From NCBI GenBank assembly GCA_036898135.1, contig CM072511.1:44034141-44098140 (forward strand): DNA of 64,000 nucleotides. The letters run 5' to 3'. This document shows positions 45,157-56,542 of this stretch, piece by piece. Below the pieces are notes generated by a model. That model was not told the origin of the DNA and did no database searches. It worked only from the letters and a program-made list of their open reading frames with translations. The stretch comes from Oncomelania hupensis (lineage: Eukaryota; Mollusca; Gastropoda; Littorinimorpha; Pomatiopsidae). Every line of letters starts with the position of its first letter. Positions within the stretch are counted from its first letter, which is position 1. A program made the translations under genes and the position numbers.

Positions 45157-45363
45157 AGGGAGGGAGAGAAAGAGAGAGCGGTTTGAAATGCTGGTTCTGC
45201 CTCACTCATAGTACGAACAGAGTGTTAATTGCAGCCTTTGTCTCTTATGTTGCAGATGCCCGCCGTTCTAGATGACTACTCCTTCAGATGCAGACTCTGT
45301 CAGGGTTTCTGAAGCTCCCTGATCCATCTCCCGTCCATCATTGGGACAAACGTAATCACTGAT
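44001..45363. repeat. 1.37 kb direct duplication, copy 2 (right of gap)
   Basis: Partner of 42131-43500, starting exactly at the first base after the N run. It has a different GT/GA/GGGA tract (45074-45172) and about 15 extra bases near 44570. After 45363 the sequence continues (GTCATCACTTTCTGCTAGC) beyond the homology. Confidence 0.92.
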
Positions 45364-45851
45364 GTCATCACTTTCTGCTAGCTATGTAAATATCATCCTT
45401 TTGACCTTCTGTCTTATTGACGTCAGCCAAACAAAACAACGAATCGTTACGTCACTTCTGCTAAGCACATCCTCAATCGTAAGTCACCTATTACATGTAT
45501 TACTTCGCTCGTCATACTGTGTGCGTATGTGCGCGTAAACGTGTACGTAAGCGCGCGTGTGTGTGTGTGTGTGTGTGGGTGTGTGTGTGTGTGAGTGTGT
45601 TTTATTTAAAGTGGCTGCGCAACGCGCTTTCCCTTTAAAAACTATTAGTCATACAAAGATAATAATCTCCCATCACCTCTTACCCCTGCCTCTCTTTTCT
45701 CTCTCACTCCAACTCTGTGGATTGATTCTCTCTCTCTATCTCTCTCACTCACTCTCTCACTCACACACACACACACATACACACAGAGTCTGTCTCTCCC
45801 CTTCCTTAAGATTTGAACCACTTTATAACATTTTAAGATAACGTATCTCTG

Positions 45852-45914
45852 GTCCTGATTTGACTCGGAAGAGTCCGCTGGACCTAAAGCAATAACCATG
45901 TAATGTACTGTAAT
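45852..45914 (+). mobile_element. Extreme 5'-truncated copy of the 590-bp retroposon
   Basis: CTGGTCCTGATTTGACTCGG, AAGAGTCCGCTGGACC and the ATGTAATGTACTGTAAT tail. It starts at the same internal point as the 65-bp copy at 1438. Here the hairpin arm is GACTC against GAGTC, so the pairing is perfect. No clear target duplication is seen. Confidence 0.78.
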
Positions 45915-46318
45915 CGCTCACCCTTCTCTCTCACTCATCCCCCTTTCCCAACCGTCACACTTTCTGTGCAAGCTTGCCAATGATATGTAATCCTATTCAT
46001 TGTTGTTATTTAAGACTGCGATGTAACGACTGAAGCATTGTCAAGCAAAACGTCAGTTATTTAGTGCAATGAACAGGAATCTATGCAGTAGGTTTTAATT
46101 CCAACCAGATGTGTTGCCGCTCGGGGTTTGGCAATAAAGTCAGTAAGGTAAATGTTATTGCACTATGAAATGATAAACTGAACAAAAACATAGCCGTTTA
46201 CTCTCATTGTTTTATATAACATCATCATCGTAGTCGTTGCTGACAATTTCATGAGGCACAACTGTACAATAGCAGCGATGGTATTAAGTTCTCCTCTTCC
46301 TTCTTCTTCTTCTCCTCT

Positions 46319-46414
<96 letters not shown>

Positions 46415-46488
46415 TATCTTCTTCTTCTTCTTCTTCTTCTTCTTCTTCTTCTTCTTCTTCTTCTTCTTCTTCTTCTTCTTCTTCTTCT
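46319..46488. repeat. Compound (ATC)n-(TTC)n microsatellite
   Basis: About 95 bp of ATC then about 73 bp of TTC. The reverse complement has the same composition and order as 24276-24515. The unique stretches 45364-45851 and 45915-46318 around it hold a (GT)n at 45557-45600 and nothing recognised as a gene. Confidence 0.95.
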
Positions 46489-46494
46489 CTGTTT

Positions 46495-46732
46495 GTCCCA
46501 CCGCCGTAGTTCAAGTGGTAGAGCGTTCGCCTGGCACACCTATGACCCAGGTTCGAATCCCGTGGTGGGCGATATAAAATGTGGCCATTTTCACTGTCCA
46601 TTTTAGCAGTATGATTGCTTTGGTGGTTCAGTGTTGATTCAGCTCTCTACCCCTTTTTCCCTGGGATGGTGATCCCCGTCTGCCATATCGCCAATGGTGG
46701 GTGTAGATGTTAAACCTCAATGTTCGTTCGTG
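46495..46732 (+). mobile_element. tRNA-headed SINE, full length
   Basis: The head has CCGTAGTTCAAGTGGTAGAG (A box) and CCAGGTTCGAATCCCG (B box). The predicted acceptor and anticodon stems do not pair well, so this is not a tRNA gene. The body is CTGGGATGGTGATCCCCGTC, GCCATATCGCCAATGGTGGG and the 3' end GTTAAACCTCAATGTTCG. A 9-bp TCTCTGTTT at 46486-46494 and 46733-46741 may be the target duplication, though the surroundings are low-complexity. Its 3' half is shared with the fragments in the 42131/44001 duplication. Confidence 0.8.
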
Positions 46733-46778
46733 TCTCTGTTTCTTTCTCTCTGTGTCTCTCTGTCTCTGTCTCTCTCTC

Positions 46779-46819
<41 letters not shown>

Positions 46820-47039
46820 CTATCTCTATCTCTCTCCCCCGATGTTTAGTTAGGTTACGTCAAAGCCACGGTTGCTAGTCGTACAAGCACAGAAAGGACA
46901 TTCATTATGATGCTTAATTTGTGTGCGGTAGATGGCCAGGGTATGCCAAATATGTAAAACAGATGTGATTTCTATAACAAACTGCAACACTGATAATGTT
47001 CAAATTCCTCCCCCCCCCCCTCCCCACCCTTGTCATTGT

Positions 47040-47283
47040 CTTTCTCACTTTCTCTCTCGCTCTCCACTATCTTCCAAGTCTCTCTCTCCCTCTCTCACTC
47101 TCTCTCGGTCCCACTATCTCCACCCTCTTCCACGTCTTTCTCCCCCACTCTCTCTTCCACTCTCTCTCTCTCACTCTCTCTCTCTCGCTCTCCACTCTCT
47201 TCCCTCTCTCTCCCTCTCTCCCTCTCTCTCGGTTCCGCTATCTCCACCCTCTTCCACGTCTCTCTCTCCCACTCTCTCTTCCA

Positions 47284-47314
<31 letters not shown>

Positions 47315-47345
47315 TTTCTCTCTCTCTCGGCCCCTCTCTTTCCAC
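47040..47345. repeat. Degenerate TC tract with an internal 125-bp tandem repeat
   Basis: A pyrimidine-only strand of about 300 bp. The block CTCTCGGTCCCACTATCTCC ... CTTCCACTCTC at 47101-47166 recurs at 47226-47290 as CTCTCGGTTCCGCTATCTCC. The long open frames in all phases (Ser-Leu-Pro or Arg-Glu) come from composition. A separate TC run lies at 46780-46816. Confidence 0.88.
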
Positions 47346-47878
47346 TCTCATTCACGTCCCTCCTGTCCGCTCCTCGACCACCTCCTCTCCTTGCCACACT
47401 TGTTGAAGGAAGCAAGTAGTCAGTTGTTCAAGCGTGAAGAGAAGCCTATACAGGTGCAAAGCAAAACATAGTCTTCGTCTCGACTGGTGTGCACCTGGAC
47501 TGCATCACATGTTACTTTCCATTTGATTTACGCGATGTGTTGTTTGCAACATGTGATGTAGACAACAAGAACTTTTAGGACGCCAGTTGTAGACAGGCAT
47601 CCACTCAGAAAATAAGAAATCTTCAAGTGTATTTGTTTTTTTAGTTTTTAGCTACGACGGCATTTGTGTTGACTTTATTATGTAGGATGCTGTTTCTGTT
47701 GTGATTTGTGCTCAGGTGAAAATCTGTGGCAACGAAGTAACATTTGGTATTTAACGATATATTCTTTATATGTAAAAATTTAAATTGTATCAATAATGTG
47801 ATATTGTAAACAGCTTCATTCTTGTTTGTAGAGAGTAAGTCAAATAATATATTATTAGTATGAGCTATTAAGAGTATA

Positions 47879-48125
47879 TTCTTTGAGTTTTGGAAAGTGC
47901 ATCAAACAAATGAGCTATTAAAAGCTTTCATCTGTTAGTTTTTAAATTGCAAATGGAAATTACCAGAGCCTTCTTAATTTCCAGCAATATCTTCGTCAAA
48001 TAATAACAGTTTTATTCTTTGATTTTGAAAAGTGATTTAAAAAAAATGAAGCTATTAGAAGCTTTCATCTTTTAAATTTGACAGTACCAATTGAAGATAT
48101 CGGAGTTTCTTACAATTTATAGAAA
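47879..48125. repeat. Diverged tandem repeat (about 136 bp, two units)
   Basis: TTCTTTGAGTTTTGGAAAGT ... GAGCTATTAAAAGCTTTCAT and TTCTTTGATTTTGAAAAGTG ... AAGCTATTAGAAGCTTTCAT begin at 47879 and 48015. It is old and AT-rich. Confidence 0.65.
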
Positions 48126-50678
48126 CAACAGCTCATGAAGAAAAAGACGAGGAAGACGGAGGAAGATGACGTAGACCTAGATGTAAAAAAAACGTATATT
48201 TCCCGTCCTTTTGCTGTCAGTGGTTTTATATTGTGGAATTATTATTTATGCATTTATTTTTTTCCTGTCGATGGTTAGACAATGTAAACAAAACTATAAT
48301 AAACACACACGCACACACCCACGCACCCACACTCACACACACACATCACACACACACAAACACGCACACAAGTTGAACTGAAGTCTTATTTTTTTATTGT
48401 GCGTTTGCAGATTTTCTTCCCAGCGATAGGACACAAAACCCAGTCATCAATCATACTCAGTCAGCCATCTAGGAGGTCTTGTGAACATTGAGCACGTGAG
48501 AGCCAATCTGCGAGATTACGGAAGTGAAGATGCCACGCCAAGAAATGTGACTTTGTGTGTGTGTGAGAAGTCGAAGCTGAGCAAGTGGATAATTCGAATT
48601 CTCCATTACCCCATTAGATCCAATACTCTAGTTTTACTGCTAGTAAAGCGTGTTGATGCTTAAAAAAAATAAAACAAGAAACTATTCTGATCGATATGGA
48701 AAGCTGGCACTTCATAATAATACTGCTATATGTCATGACATTGTGACAAGCTGATAGGTATCAGACCGTGCTGTGTGTTTTACCTGTCATACTGCACGCC
48801 GCCGACAACAGCAGCAGCAGCAGCAGCAGCAGCAGTCTCTCACCTGTGAATTAGTCTCACCTGATGGTGATATCAGCCAGCAAAACGCCACTTACAGTTC
48901 TGTCACCTGCGGTTCGTGTTGATGGTAATTAATTCACCTTGTGTGGCTTTCACAATTGACATTTTGGGAAAAGAATGCTTTCAGGCCACGGTGGTGGAGA
49001 AAGAAAGAAAAAAGAAGTCTGAAATGAACAGAAACTTTTTCTCTCTCACCAAATGATGGGAACTATTTTATTTGTGTAACTTGGGACGAATTAAACAACG
49101 CTTCCGAATCGATGTGGGAACCAAACCCCAGTGTGTCCAGAAACATTTGTTGAAATATCACTTGGTGTCCCGGTGGTAAAAACACTAGAGCGAAAGAATT
49201 AGATTTATTTCAACAGGAATAGGGTGAATACACTGTGAGAGGAACATGCACAAATTCTAGATCGATTGTGTTGAGATTTTCACTTTGCAAACTTAAGAAG
49301 GCTAATAGTCATAAGAGCGAGAAGTGCATATTAGAAGTTATATGCGGAACTCTTAAAATGTAAAGGCAGTGTTAAACGATTGTGAATTGTGAAATCCAAG
49401 AACTGTGAACTGTGAGGCAAAATATAGGGCGAGTGCACTGTGGAGCTTAAAAGGGGATCCATTTTCACACGTCGTTTTGCACGCCAGGGGATTTTTGTGC
49501 ATTATGACACCGTTTGTAGTCTGTATGATCGATTTAAATCAATACTACCTGTGTACGCCATGGGACTATTGTGCGTTGCCTGAACCTTGCCACCAGAGCA
49601 AGCGCACCTAACAGCAGAAACGCATGGAGATAATCCGGCCATTGTGTTCATTGTGACTGTTCGTGCGTTATCATATACACTGGCTTGTGAATTCCTTCAT
49701 AATGTGAGTAAACACTATGCTGTTTTCATTGTCTTTCCTGTGAGATAACCCCTTTTTTCAAATGTATGCCTACGCGTAATGCTACGATAAACATGGAATG
49801 ACTGTATATAACTGCGGTAGTTTACAGTAGTGTTACGTAGTAGTGATTGTTCAATAATAATGGTGTAGAAAAATGCTCATTTTTTTTTACTGCAAGTTTG
49901 GTGATTGAGAAAAAAAACAAAGTTCAACATTTGCAATTCGCAAATTTGTTGAATAATTGTGAGTGACATGGTAGTACCATAGACCTCAGCATCCCTGTTG
50001 CAGATTCCGTGTCCATTGAGTTTTGAATTGTGCATCCACCGATATGATAAAAAGGCCCTACAGCATCATGTGTGTGTGTGTTTAACAACGATAATTCAAC
50101 ACCTCAGGCTCTGAATAATCACACAACGCTGACAACGCTTTCCAGGATTTGTGCTCTGAATCATTAAAGGTTGCATTTTTTTCTGGATTTTCTTATGTGT
50201 TTTAGCAAAGCGTTTGCAGAAAAAACAAACAAACAAAAAACAAACCGTTGTGATTCGCATTGTTTGTAACATCCCAGTTTCTCCAAAACCTAGTGAATGT
50301 TGATACGAACACATCTTTTTTTTTTTAGTCTTCGATTTCAGATTTGTTCTACACGTTACATTTCCAAGTTCTACATGTGGCGTAGGGCAAGATCAAAACA
50401 GTGAGAAAATCCAGATTTAAAGTCTGCAGCTCTAATTATAGTCTCCATTCTTCAGCTCATTCACATTTCAACAAAGAAGAGCAGAGACCACTTTGCGTAA
50501 TCTTGAAGAAACCTATTCCTGAGGTCTACAGGTTCCATGTAGGGCCATTCATCAGTACATTCCCCTCTTTCCACAGAAAGAAAGGCTAAGGTTTTCAGCT
50601 TTCTTTTTTTTTTTGGGACCTCCTATTCCTTCGGTGACGGAGTCCTCACTACCAACCGCCTTAATGATTTCCCCGAGA
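48126..50678 (+). promoter_or_regulatory. Repeat-poor region upstream of the RASGRF exon (candidate promoter and 5' leader)
   Basis: This is the longest stretch of the window without a recognised mobile element. It holds only a CA tract (48304-48360) and a (CAG)n run (48809-48836). Possible splice signals of a 5' untranslated exon are a donor-like GTGAGTAA at 49702-49709 and a pyrimidine-rich acceptor CTTCGATTTCAG ending at 50341. These fit a non-coding first exon spliced to the exon that carries the start codon, but they are read by eye and unproven. Open frames at 48481 and 49405 use non-ATG starts and have no domain. No core promoter could be pinned down. Confidence 0.4.
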
Positions 50679-50951
50679 ATGCAGAAAGGAATTCGCTTCA
50701 ACGACAGCCAGGTACTGTACCTGGCTGCGAAGGCCAAACAGGAGAACACCATCTCAGGCTACCTGTACAAGAAGTCTTCCGACCTCGGCAAATGGCAACT
50801 ACGCTGGTTCGTCCTGTACCAGAATCTGCTGATGTACTTCGAGTCTGACTCCAGCACGCGGCCGTCTGGAGTAGCCCTTCTGGAAGGCAGCTACTGCGAC
50901 AGAGCCATCACGCCTGCTGCCATCAAAGGACGCGGAGAGTCCGAAAAACAG
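50679..50951 (+). CDS. RASGRF: RASGRF orthologue, first coding exon (N-terminal PH domain, partial)
   Basis: This encodes the first 91 residues of a Ras-specific guanine nucleotide-releasing factor, a Ca2+/calmodulin-responsive exchange factor that activates Ras and Rac at membranes. The start MQKGIRFNDSQVLYLA is the family's characteristic N-terminus. From about residue 24 the first PH domain follows: SGYLYKKSSDLGKWQLRWFV, then LLMYFESDSS, RPSGVALLEG and CDRA, as in vertebrate RASGRF1 and RASGRF2. It ends GESEKQ, where a phase-0 donor GTCAGC begins at 50952. Vertebrate proteins continue there with a YFTV-type strand of the same PH domain, so the exon border fits. ATG 50679 has A at -3 (GAGAATG). 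An in-frame ATG at 50664 would add five residues in a poorer context. The coding part is GC-rich at third positions, unlike its flanks. The remaining domains (coiled coil, IQ, DH, second PH, REM and CDC25) must lie beyond the window. Confidence 0.93.
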
Positions 50952-51471
50952 GTCAGCGTTTTTATCTATTTGAAAGTGTGTAGCGTTGAACGATTAAGGG
51001 CAACAGCAGTTTTTTAAGGCAATAATTACAACCAGCTCTACTGGCAACGGTAAGTGTTTCAGAAGAATGATATGTATGCGCGTAACATCAGACTTTGAAT
51101 TAGACAAAGTCCGTATTAAAATATAATACTAGCAGCAATGAATGTGTAACTTAAATGAGATATCAAATACCACAAAGCGGTGTAAACATGTAAATTAATG
51201 AAATACGCCAACCATATTACGTAAAATACAATGTTTATCTATGCCTAGATAAATTGCTGCTGTTGATGGCGTGTTGCAAAAATATGTTATGCGTGCCGAT
51301 CATATAACGTAGTCCGTGTAATGTTACTGTTGTTATGGTAGTGGTGCGTTGATGATGATGACGCATAGGGGATGGTTATGATATGATAATGATGGCAATG
51401 GCAGTAGCAATGGTGATAACGCTAATGTTGCTATTGGTGGCGATGGCGATGCAGGTACTGCTGCTGCTGTA

Positions 51472-51472
51472 T

Positions 51473-51519
<47 letters not shown>

Positions 51520-51554
51520 GCCTGCCGACATAACAACATAGATGAAATTGCACA

Positions 51555-51612
<58 letters not shown>

Positions 51613-51628
51613 CCTCTCTCTCTCTCAC
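51472..51628. repeat. (ATG)n and (TC)n microsatellites
   Basis: (ATG)n at 51472-51517 and (TC)n at 51557-51628, separated by 40 bp of ordinary sequence. The TC tract directly precedes the retroposon at 51643. Confidence 0.93.
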
Positions 51629-51642
51629 CCCCCCACCCCCAC

Positions 51643-52238
51643 CTTGGGGGTGCCGGGGGTTTCAGTATATTAATAATATCCCCACTTTCTGGAAATGTAT
51701 TGCTTTAAATTCCCACTGTCGCTGTCTTTCTCCTTTGTTCTTTCTCATTCCTACTCTGTTCTATTAATCTAATATATACTTTCCTCTTCGCTAGACCAGT
51801 CACCTACATTTTGTCTTGAAAACTCTTCCGGTACAAAACTCTTCATTTGTGTGTGAGGTCTGTTGGATCAGCTTGGGAATATTGGACGCTTTTTGCCAAA
51901 TGGTCACTGGGGCTTCCTATGATGTTATTATTTGGCAATGCAGGCATTTTGTATGTGTTTTGTTGATATTGTATAATGATGTTTGTCTTCTATTTTGTTT
52001 TTGTGAACGGGGGTTCGATAAATTAGAGTATAGCCTCAGCGTCCCCTGCCTGTGATGTCTATATTGTAAAGTGACCGGCTGGTGGATTGCCTTCAGTGTT
52101 ACCACTAGGGTTGTTTCCGCAGATCTTCTATGCGGATTAGGGGTGAGTCCTCTTTCAGCGAAGTTGTGGTCTTGATTTTGCGGTCCTGATTCTGCTCTTT
52201 GCAGTCCGCTGGATCCTCTAAGCAATGAATAACTAACT
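51643..52238 (+). mobile_element. 590-bp retroposon, copy 4
   Basis: It has TTGGGGGTGCCGGGGGTTTC, a mutated TATA region (CAGTATATTAATAATATCC), the conserved GTCTGTTGGATCAGCTTGGG and ATATTGGACGCTTT, and the 3' end TCTGCTCTTTGCAGTCCGC with an ATAACTAACT tail. It belongs to the ATAACTA-tailed subfamily with copies at 2385 and 52348. A target duplication is not readable because both flanks are pyrimidine-rich. Confidence 0.87.
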
Positions 52239-52347
52239 CTATCTTTCCCTCACCTCTGTCACCCTTCCCCCTTCCGCCCCCATTCTCCCTTTGTCAGTCT
52301 TCTATACGCTACATGTTTTGGGGACTATATAGTTATATAACGTGAAC

Positions 52348-52898
52348 GTGGAAATTTAGTGCTTTAAATTCCCACTGTCGCTGTCGTTCTCCTTAGTTCT
52401 TTTTCATTCCTACTCTGTTCTATCAATCTACTATACTATCTTCTTCGCTAGACCAGTCACCTACATTTTTTCTTGAAAACTCTTCCAAAAATTCTCATTT
52501 GTGTATAAGGTCTGTTGGATCAGCTTGGGAATATTGGACGCTTTCTGCCAAATGGTCACTGGGATTTCCTATGATATTATTATTTAGCAATGTAGGCAGT
52601 TTGTATGTATGCGTTTGGTTGACATTTTACAATGATGTTTATATTCTATTTTGTTTTTGGAAACGGGGGTTCGATAGTTTAGAGTAGGCCTATAGCCTCA
52701 GATTCCCCTGCGTAGGATGCCTTTACTGTAAAGTGACCGGCTGGTGGAGTGCCTTCAGTTTTACCACTAGGGTTGGTTCGACAGATCTTTTATACGGATC
52801 AGGAGTGAGTCCTCTTTGAACCAAGTTCTGGCCTTGATTTTGTGGTCCTGATTCGTCTCTTTGCAGTCCGCTGGACTCTGTAAGCAATCATGAATAAC
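52348..52898 (+). mobile_element. 590-bp retroposon, copy 5 (5'-truncated)
   Basis: It begins inside the element at GGAAATTTAGTGCTTTAAAT, so the GC-rich start and the TATA box are missing. It continues through GTCTGTTGGATCAGCTTGGG to GCAGTCCGCTGGACTCTGTA and AAGCAATCATGAATAACTAA. It lies 110 bp downstream of copy 4 in the same orientation. Confidence 0.87.
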
Positions 52899-53024
52899 TA
52901 ATTTATTTTTTTTCATCGCAGATGCCTGTCATTTTATAATCGGAGTTCACAAGTTCGCGCTGAGTTCCCCACCACATTCTCCCCATTGAAATGAACCTGT
53001 CTTGTGTTTATTCAATAAAAGGTC

Positions 53025-53028
<4 letters not shown>

Positions 53029-53093
<65 letters not shown>

Positions 53094-53098
53094 CTCAA

Positions 53099-53178
<80 letters not shown>
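53029..53178. repeat. (TC)n microsatellite
   Basis: About 150 bp of TC with AATCTCAATC and TTTC interruptions. Further TC-rich sequence lies at 53465-53550. Confidence 0.95.
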
Positions 53179-53180
<2 letters not shown>

Positions 53181-53765
53181 ACATGTATAAATATTACAGA
53201 GTAGTCCGCCTCCCGTGTTAGCGAACAGAGATACGATTCACTCGACCTTTTTCTGTTACGCTTTATCAGCCTGTGCTGAAGTGCCCCCTCTCTACTGAAT
53301 TTCACCAGAATACTGCATTGTCTAGCCTCACGTTTTCGCCAGCATGGGGTGCACGAGGGTGTCACTTGACCGTAGATTTAGTTAAGCCGAGCATGCGTTC
53401 GTTGGTTTGACAGAAAGGAATGGTATGACTGTCTAAATATACTTTCTACACGTTCTGTTTATATGTCTCTGTCTCTGTGTCTTTCTGTCTCTGTCTCTCT
53501 CTCCTCTCTCTCTCTCTCTCTATCTCTCACTCTCTATCTCTCACTCTCTCTCCAAATCCATATTATGGTATATGCATAGATATTGTATTGTCATGTGACT
53601 GACATCTGTACACGTATGGAATAACTGACTGCAGCATCGTTCTGTGTTTTCTACGAATGATGGATGCTACTGTAGCTGCAATAGCATGATCCATTTTAAA
53701 CAGATGACAGTAGGATAACAATAAAACAATAAGGCATGAAACTACTTGTTCGCTCAGCTGTGATA

Positions 53766-53769
<4 letters not shown>

Positions 53770-53815
<46 letters not shown>
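53770..53815. repeat. (GA)n microsatellite
   Basis: About 45 bp of GA. Confidence 0.95.
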
Positions 53816-53821
<6 letters not shown>

Positions 53822-53960
53822 GAGGGTGAGAGAGATTGAAATAATGTTTACGATTAATGATGAGGGTGAAAGCGAATTATTGTGTATTCTTAAGGTTTAT
53901 AAATTTAAAATGTGATTCTGCGCCTGCTGTAATTTTGGGTGTAATAAAGATGTGTTCTGT

Positions 53961-54034
53961 TGTAGTTTAGTACAGTGTAGTGTAGTGTAGTGTAGTGTAG
54001 TGTAGTGTAGTGTAGTGTAGTGTAGTGTAGTATA
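53961..54034. repeat. (GTAGT)n pentanucleotide repeat
   Basis: About 14 GTAGT/GTGTA-phase units. Confidence 0.92.
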
Positions 54035-55017
54035 ATATATTTACACCGCTTTTATCCATAATCTGCTGATAATCTAACTCTACAATGGTATCTGACGTTA
54101 GCTGCTAATAAAAAGAGAGCTATAGTCAGTTATTAGACGTTATACCCCATTTCCACAATTACTTTGAAAGCTTCCGATCACCACCGTGTATATTTTACGG
54201 ACATCATTATTTTGTCTTTGACTTTACTGAATGTTTGTTCCCTTCGTGCAGTAGGTCTACTACCTCCGTTATTCCAAGTCTTGGAACAACATCGCCAGGG
54301 ATCTTTGGTCTTGACTTCGTAATATTTAAATGACGGTTTAACTTTTTTTTAAAGTTATACCGTTTGTGTTAAAATATAAATTTTAGGTTTGTTAAGGAGT
54401 GTATAGCAAACACAGGGCACCAAACAGTTAGTGGATTCTGCATCATACTATTTTATTGAAATTAGGTTATCGTTTAAAGTATCGTTTTTGCGCGATTGTA
54501 CAAGCATGCACATAAATTACATAAACACTTAATCTGGGTCGCACCTGTGTGGTTTTCCATGTACTTTCTGTAGTGTATACAATACTTATATGAAATAAAT
54601 ATTTATATAAAATGAATGGTGACCACGTGCAATGTAATGAAATGTGCAACAGCTGGCTTTGCCAGTCCCATTTCATTCACAGTACGTAAGGGCGTGTGTT
54701 TATCTTTCCTCTCTGCCCCATTCCTCTTTTCATCTATCTCTTCCCCTCTGTCGTTCTAAACCACCCCTCTCTATTGCCTTCACCACCACCACATTCTTCT
54801 CTCCCGCCAGTCAAACAGTCGCAACATGCCGTACGCCGTACAATAGATGGATGGCGATTACTTATAATCCTGTGTGTATAGTTATTTTGTGCAGTTGATA
54901 CTTTATTGTGTACTTCTTGTTAATTCTTGTTCTTCTTGTCCTTCTTGTTTTTCTTCATGTTCTTCTTCTTGTTCTTCTTCTCCTACTTCTCCTTGTTGTT
55001 GTTGTTGTGTTGTTGTT

Positions 55018-55071
55018 GTTCTTCTTCTTCTTCTTCTTCTTCTTCTTCTTCTTCTTCTTCTTCTTCTTCTA
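55018..55071. repeat. (CTT)n microsatellite
   Basis: A CTT run abutting the SINE at 55074. A second CTT run (55250-55276) flanks its other side, with related CTTGTT-rich sequence at 54930-55017. Confidence 0.93.
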
Positions 55072-55073
55072 GG

Positions 55074-55232
55074 CGGCAGGGATAGCTCAGTCGTCAGAGC
55101 GCTCGACTTGTGTACGCGCGTCTCGGGGGACGTGGGTTCGAATCCTGACTTCAGCAAACTATTTTGTGATTGCTGGATAGTAGTGGCCAGCGCTTTGAGA
55201 AGCTCTCTGAGCTTATAAGTGCGCTATATAAG
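55074..55232 (+). mobile_element. tRNA-headed SINE inside a CTT tract
   Basis: The head has GGGATAGCTCAGTCGTCAGA (A box) and GTGGGTTCGAATCCTGACTT (B box). The body has GATTGCTGGATAGTAGTGGCC, and the 3' end is GCGCTTTGAGAAGCTCTCTG ... AGTGCGCTATATAAG. The tRNA-like part lacks a paired acceptor stem. It is the same family as 38385-38508. CTT repeats on both sides suggest insertion into, or growth around, a CTT microsatellite. Confidence 0.82.
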
Positions 55233-55405
55233 AGACATCTCTTTCTTTTTTCTTCTTCTTCTTCTTCTTCTTCTTCATGCAGTTCCACAATCAAAATGAT
55301 AGTCTAGTCAAACTGAGAGATAGACGGAGATCACGCAGCCTGGCTTCGTGGCTATGGGATGCGCTCCAACAGAGATTGATCGCATTTAACTACGCGTCCA
55401 CATTG

Positions 55406-55752
<347 letters not shown>

Positions 55753-56248
55753 CATTGTAAGTGGTTGTAAACAACATCCATAAAAGCGTCAAAGTAAACC
55801 TGACTTGCAAAGTACAAAAGCACTGATGCATGGAGCAAGTCCTAAATAATAACATAGTCCTAGAAAAACTAACAGCTGTCACAGTATCAACAAAAGTTGA
55901 AAGGAGCTTGTGTTGGCCCACGTTTAGTCCCAGACTTGTTGTTTCAGTCTATGCATATGCAGTGCGGCAGAATGATATTTGGTTGTGCAATAATTGTAAT
56001 GAACCAAAATCGCTAAATGTCAGGAGTGTGCTTTCTTTATGAGTGTTAGACTCATGACTGACAGAGGACTTGCACACAAAAAACCCACTATGTTTTCATT
56101 TTCGTTATCTAATCTTCTTACAGTATAGGCCTATTCCATCGTTGACAGTGATAATATTGCTTGGGAATTTCCCTTAGGCAGTGAACTATTCGCAAATTCC
56201 TCTTAGCAAGAAGGGCAATTATTTATAAATCGTTGTCTTTGAAACAAT

Positions 56249-56488
56249 CGGGGAGGAGGGGAAGTGGGAAGGGGGAGTGGAATCAGAACGAGTAAAATCC
56301 ATCCGTATGTCCGTCCTTCGGTTGGTTCGTTGGAAGCCATATGTCAAGATCCACTGAACGGATTTTGACCAAACGTCACAGGAACATTATCTAGGTTAGT
56401 GCCTGCCTCCCATACCATCATATTGGCTCCACCGCAAAGATCAATGGCACTGGAGTGATTGCTAAACAAGTTGTTCTTAATATCTTTA

Positions 56489-56542
<54 letters not shown>

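Noticed and set aside
46495..46570. Possible tRNA gene (clear A and B boxes)
   Set aside because: The acceptor and T stems do not pair properly, and the sequence continues into a body shared with the fragments at 42955 and 44827, so it is a SINE head.
46932..47471. 179-codon Ser/Leu/Pro-rich open frame
   Set aside because: It is open in several phases because the tract is pyrimidine only, and it has no domain.
48481..48663. 60-codon frame upstream of RASGRF
   Set aside because: It begins at a GTG codon with no ATG support, has no domain, and is probably chance within the leader or promoter region.
55079..55150. Possible tRNA gene
   Set aside because: There is no acceptor stem and it is continuous with a SINE body repeated at 38385.
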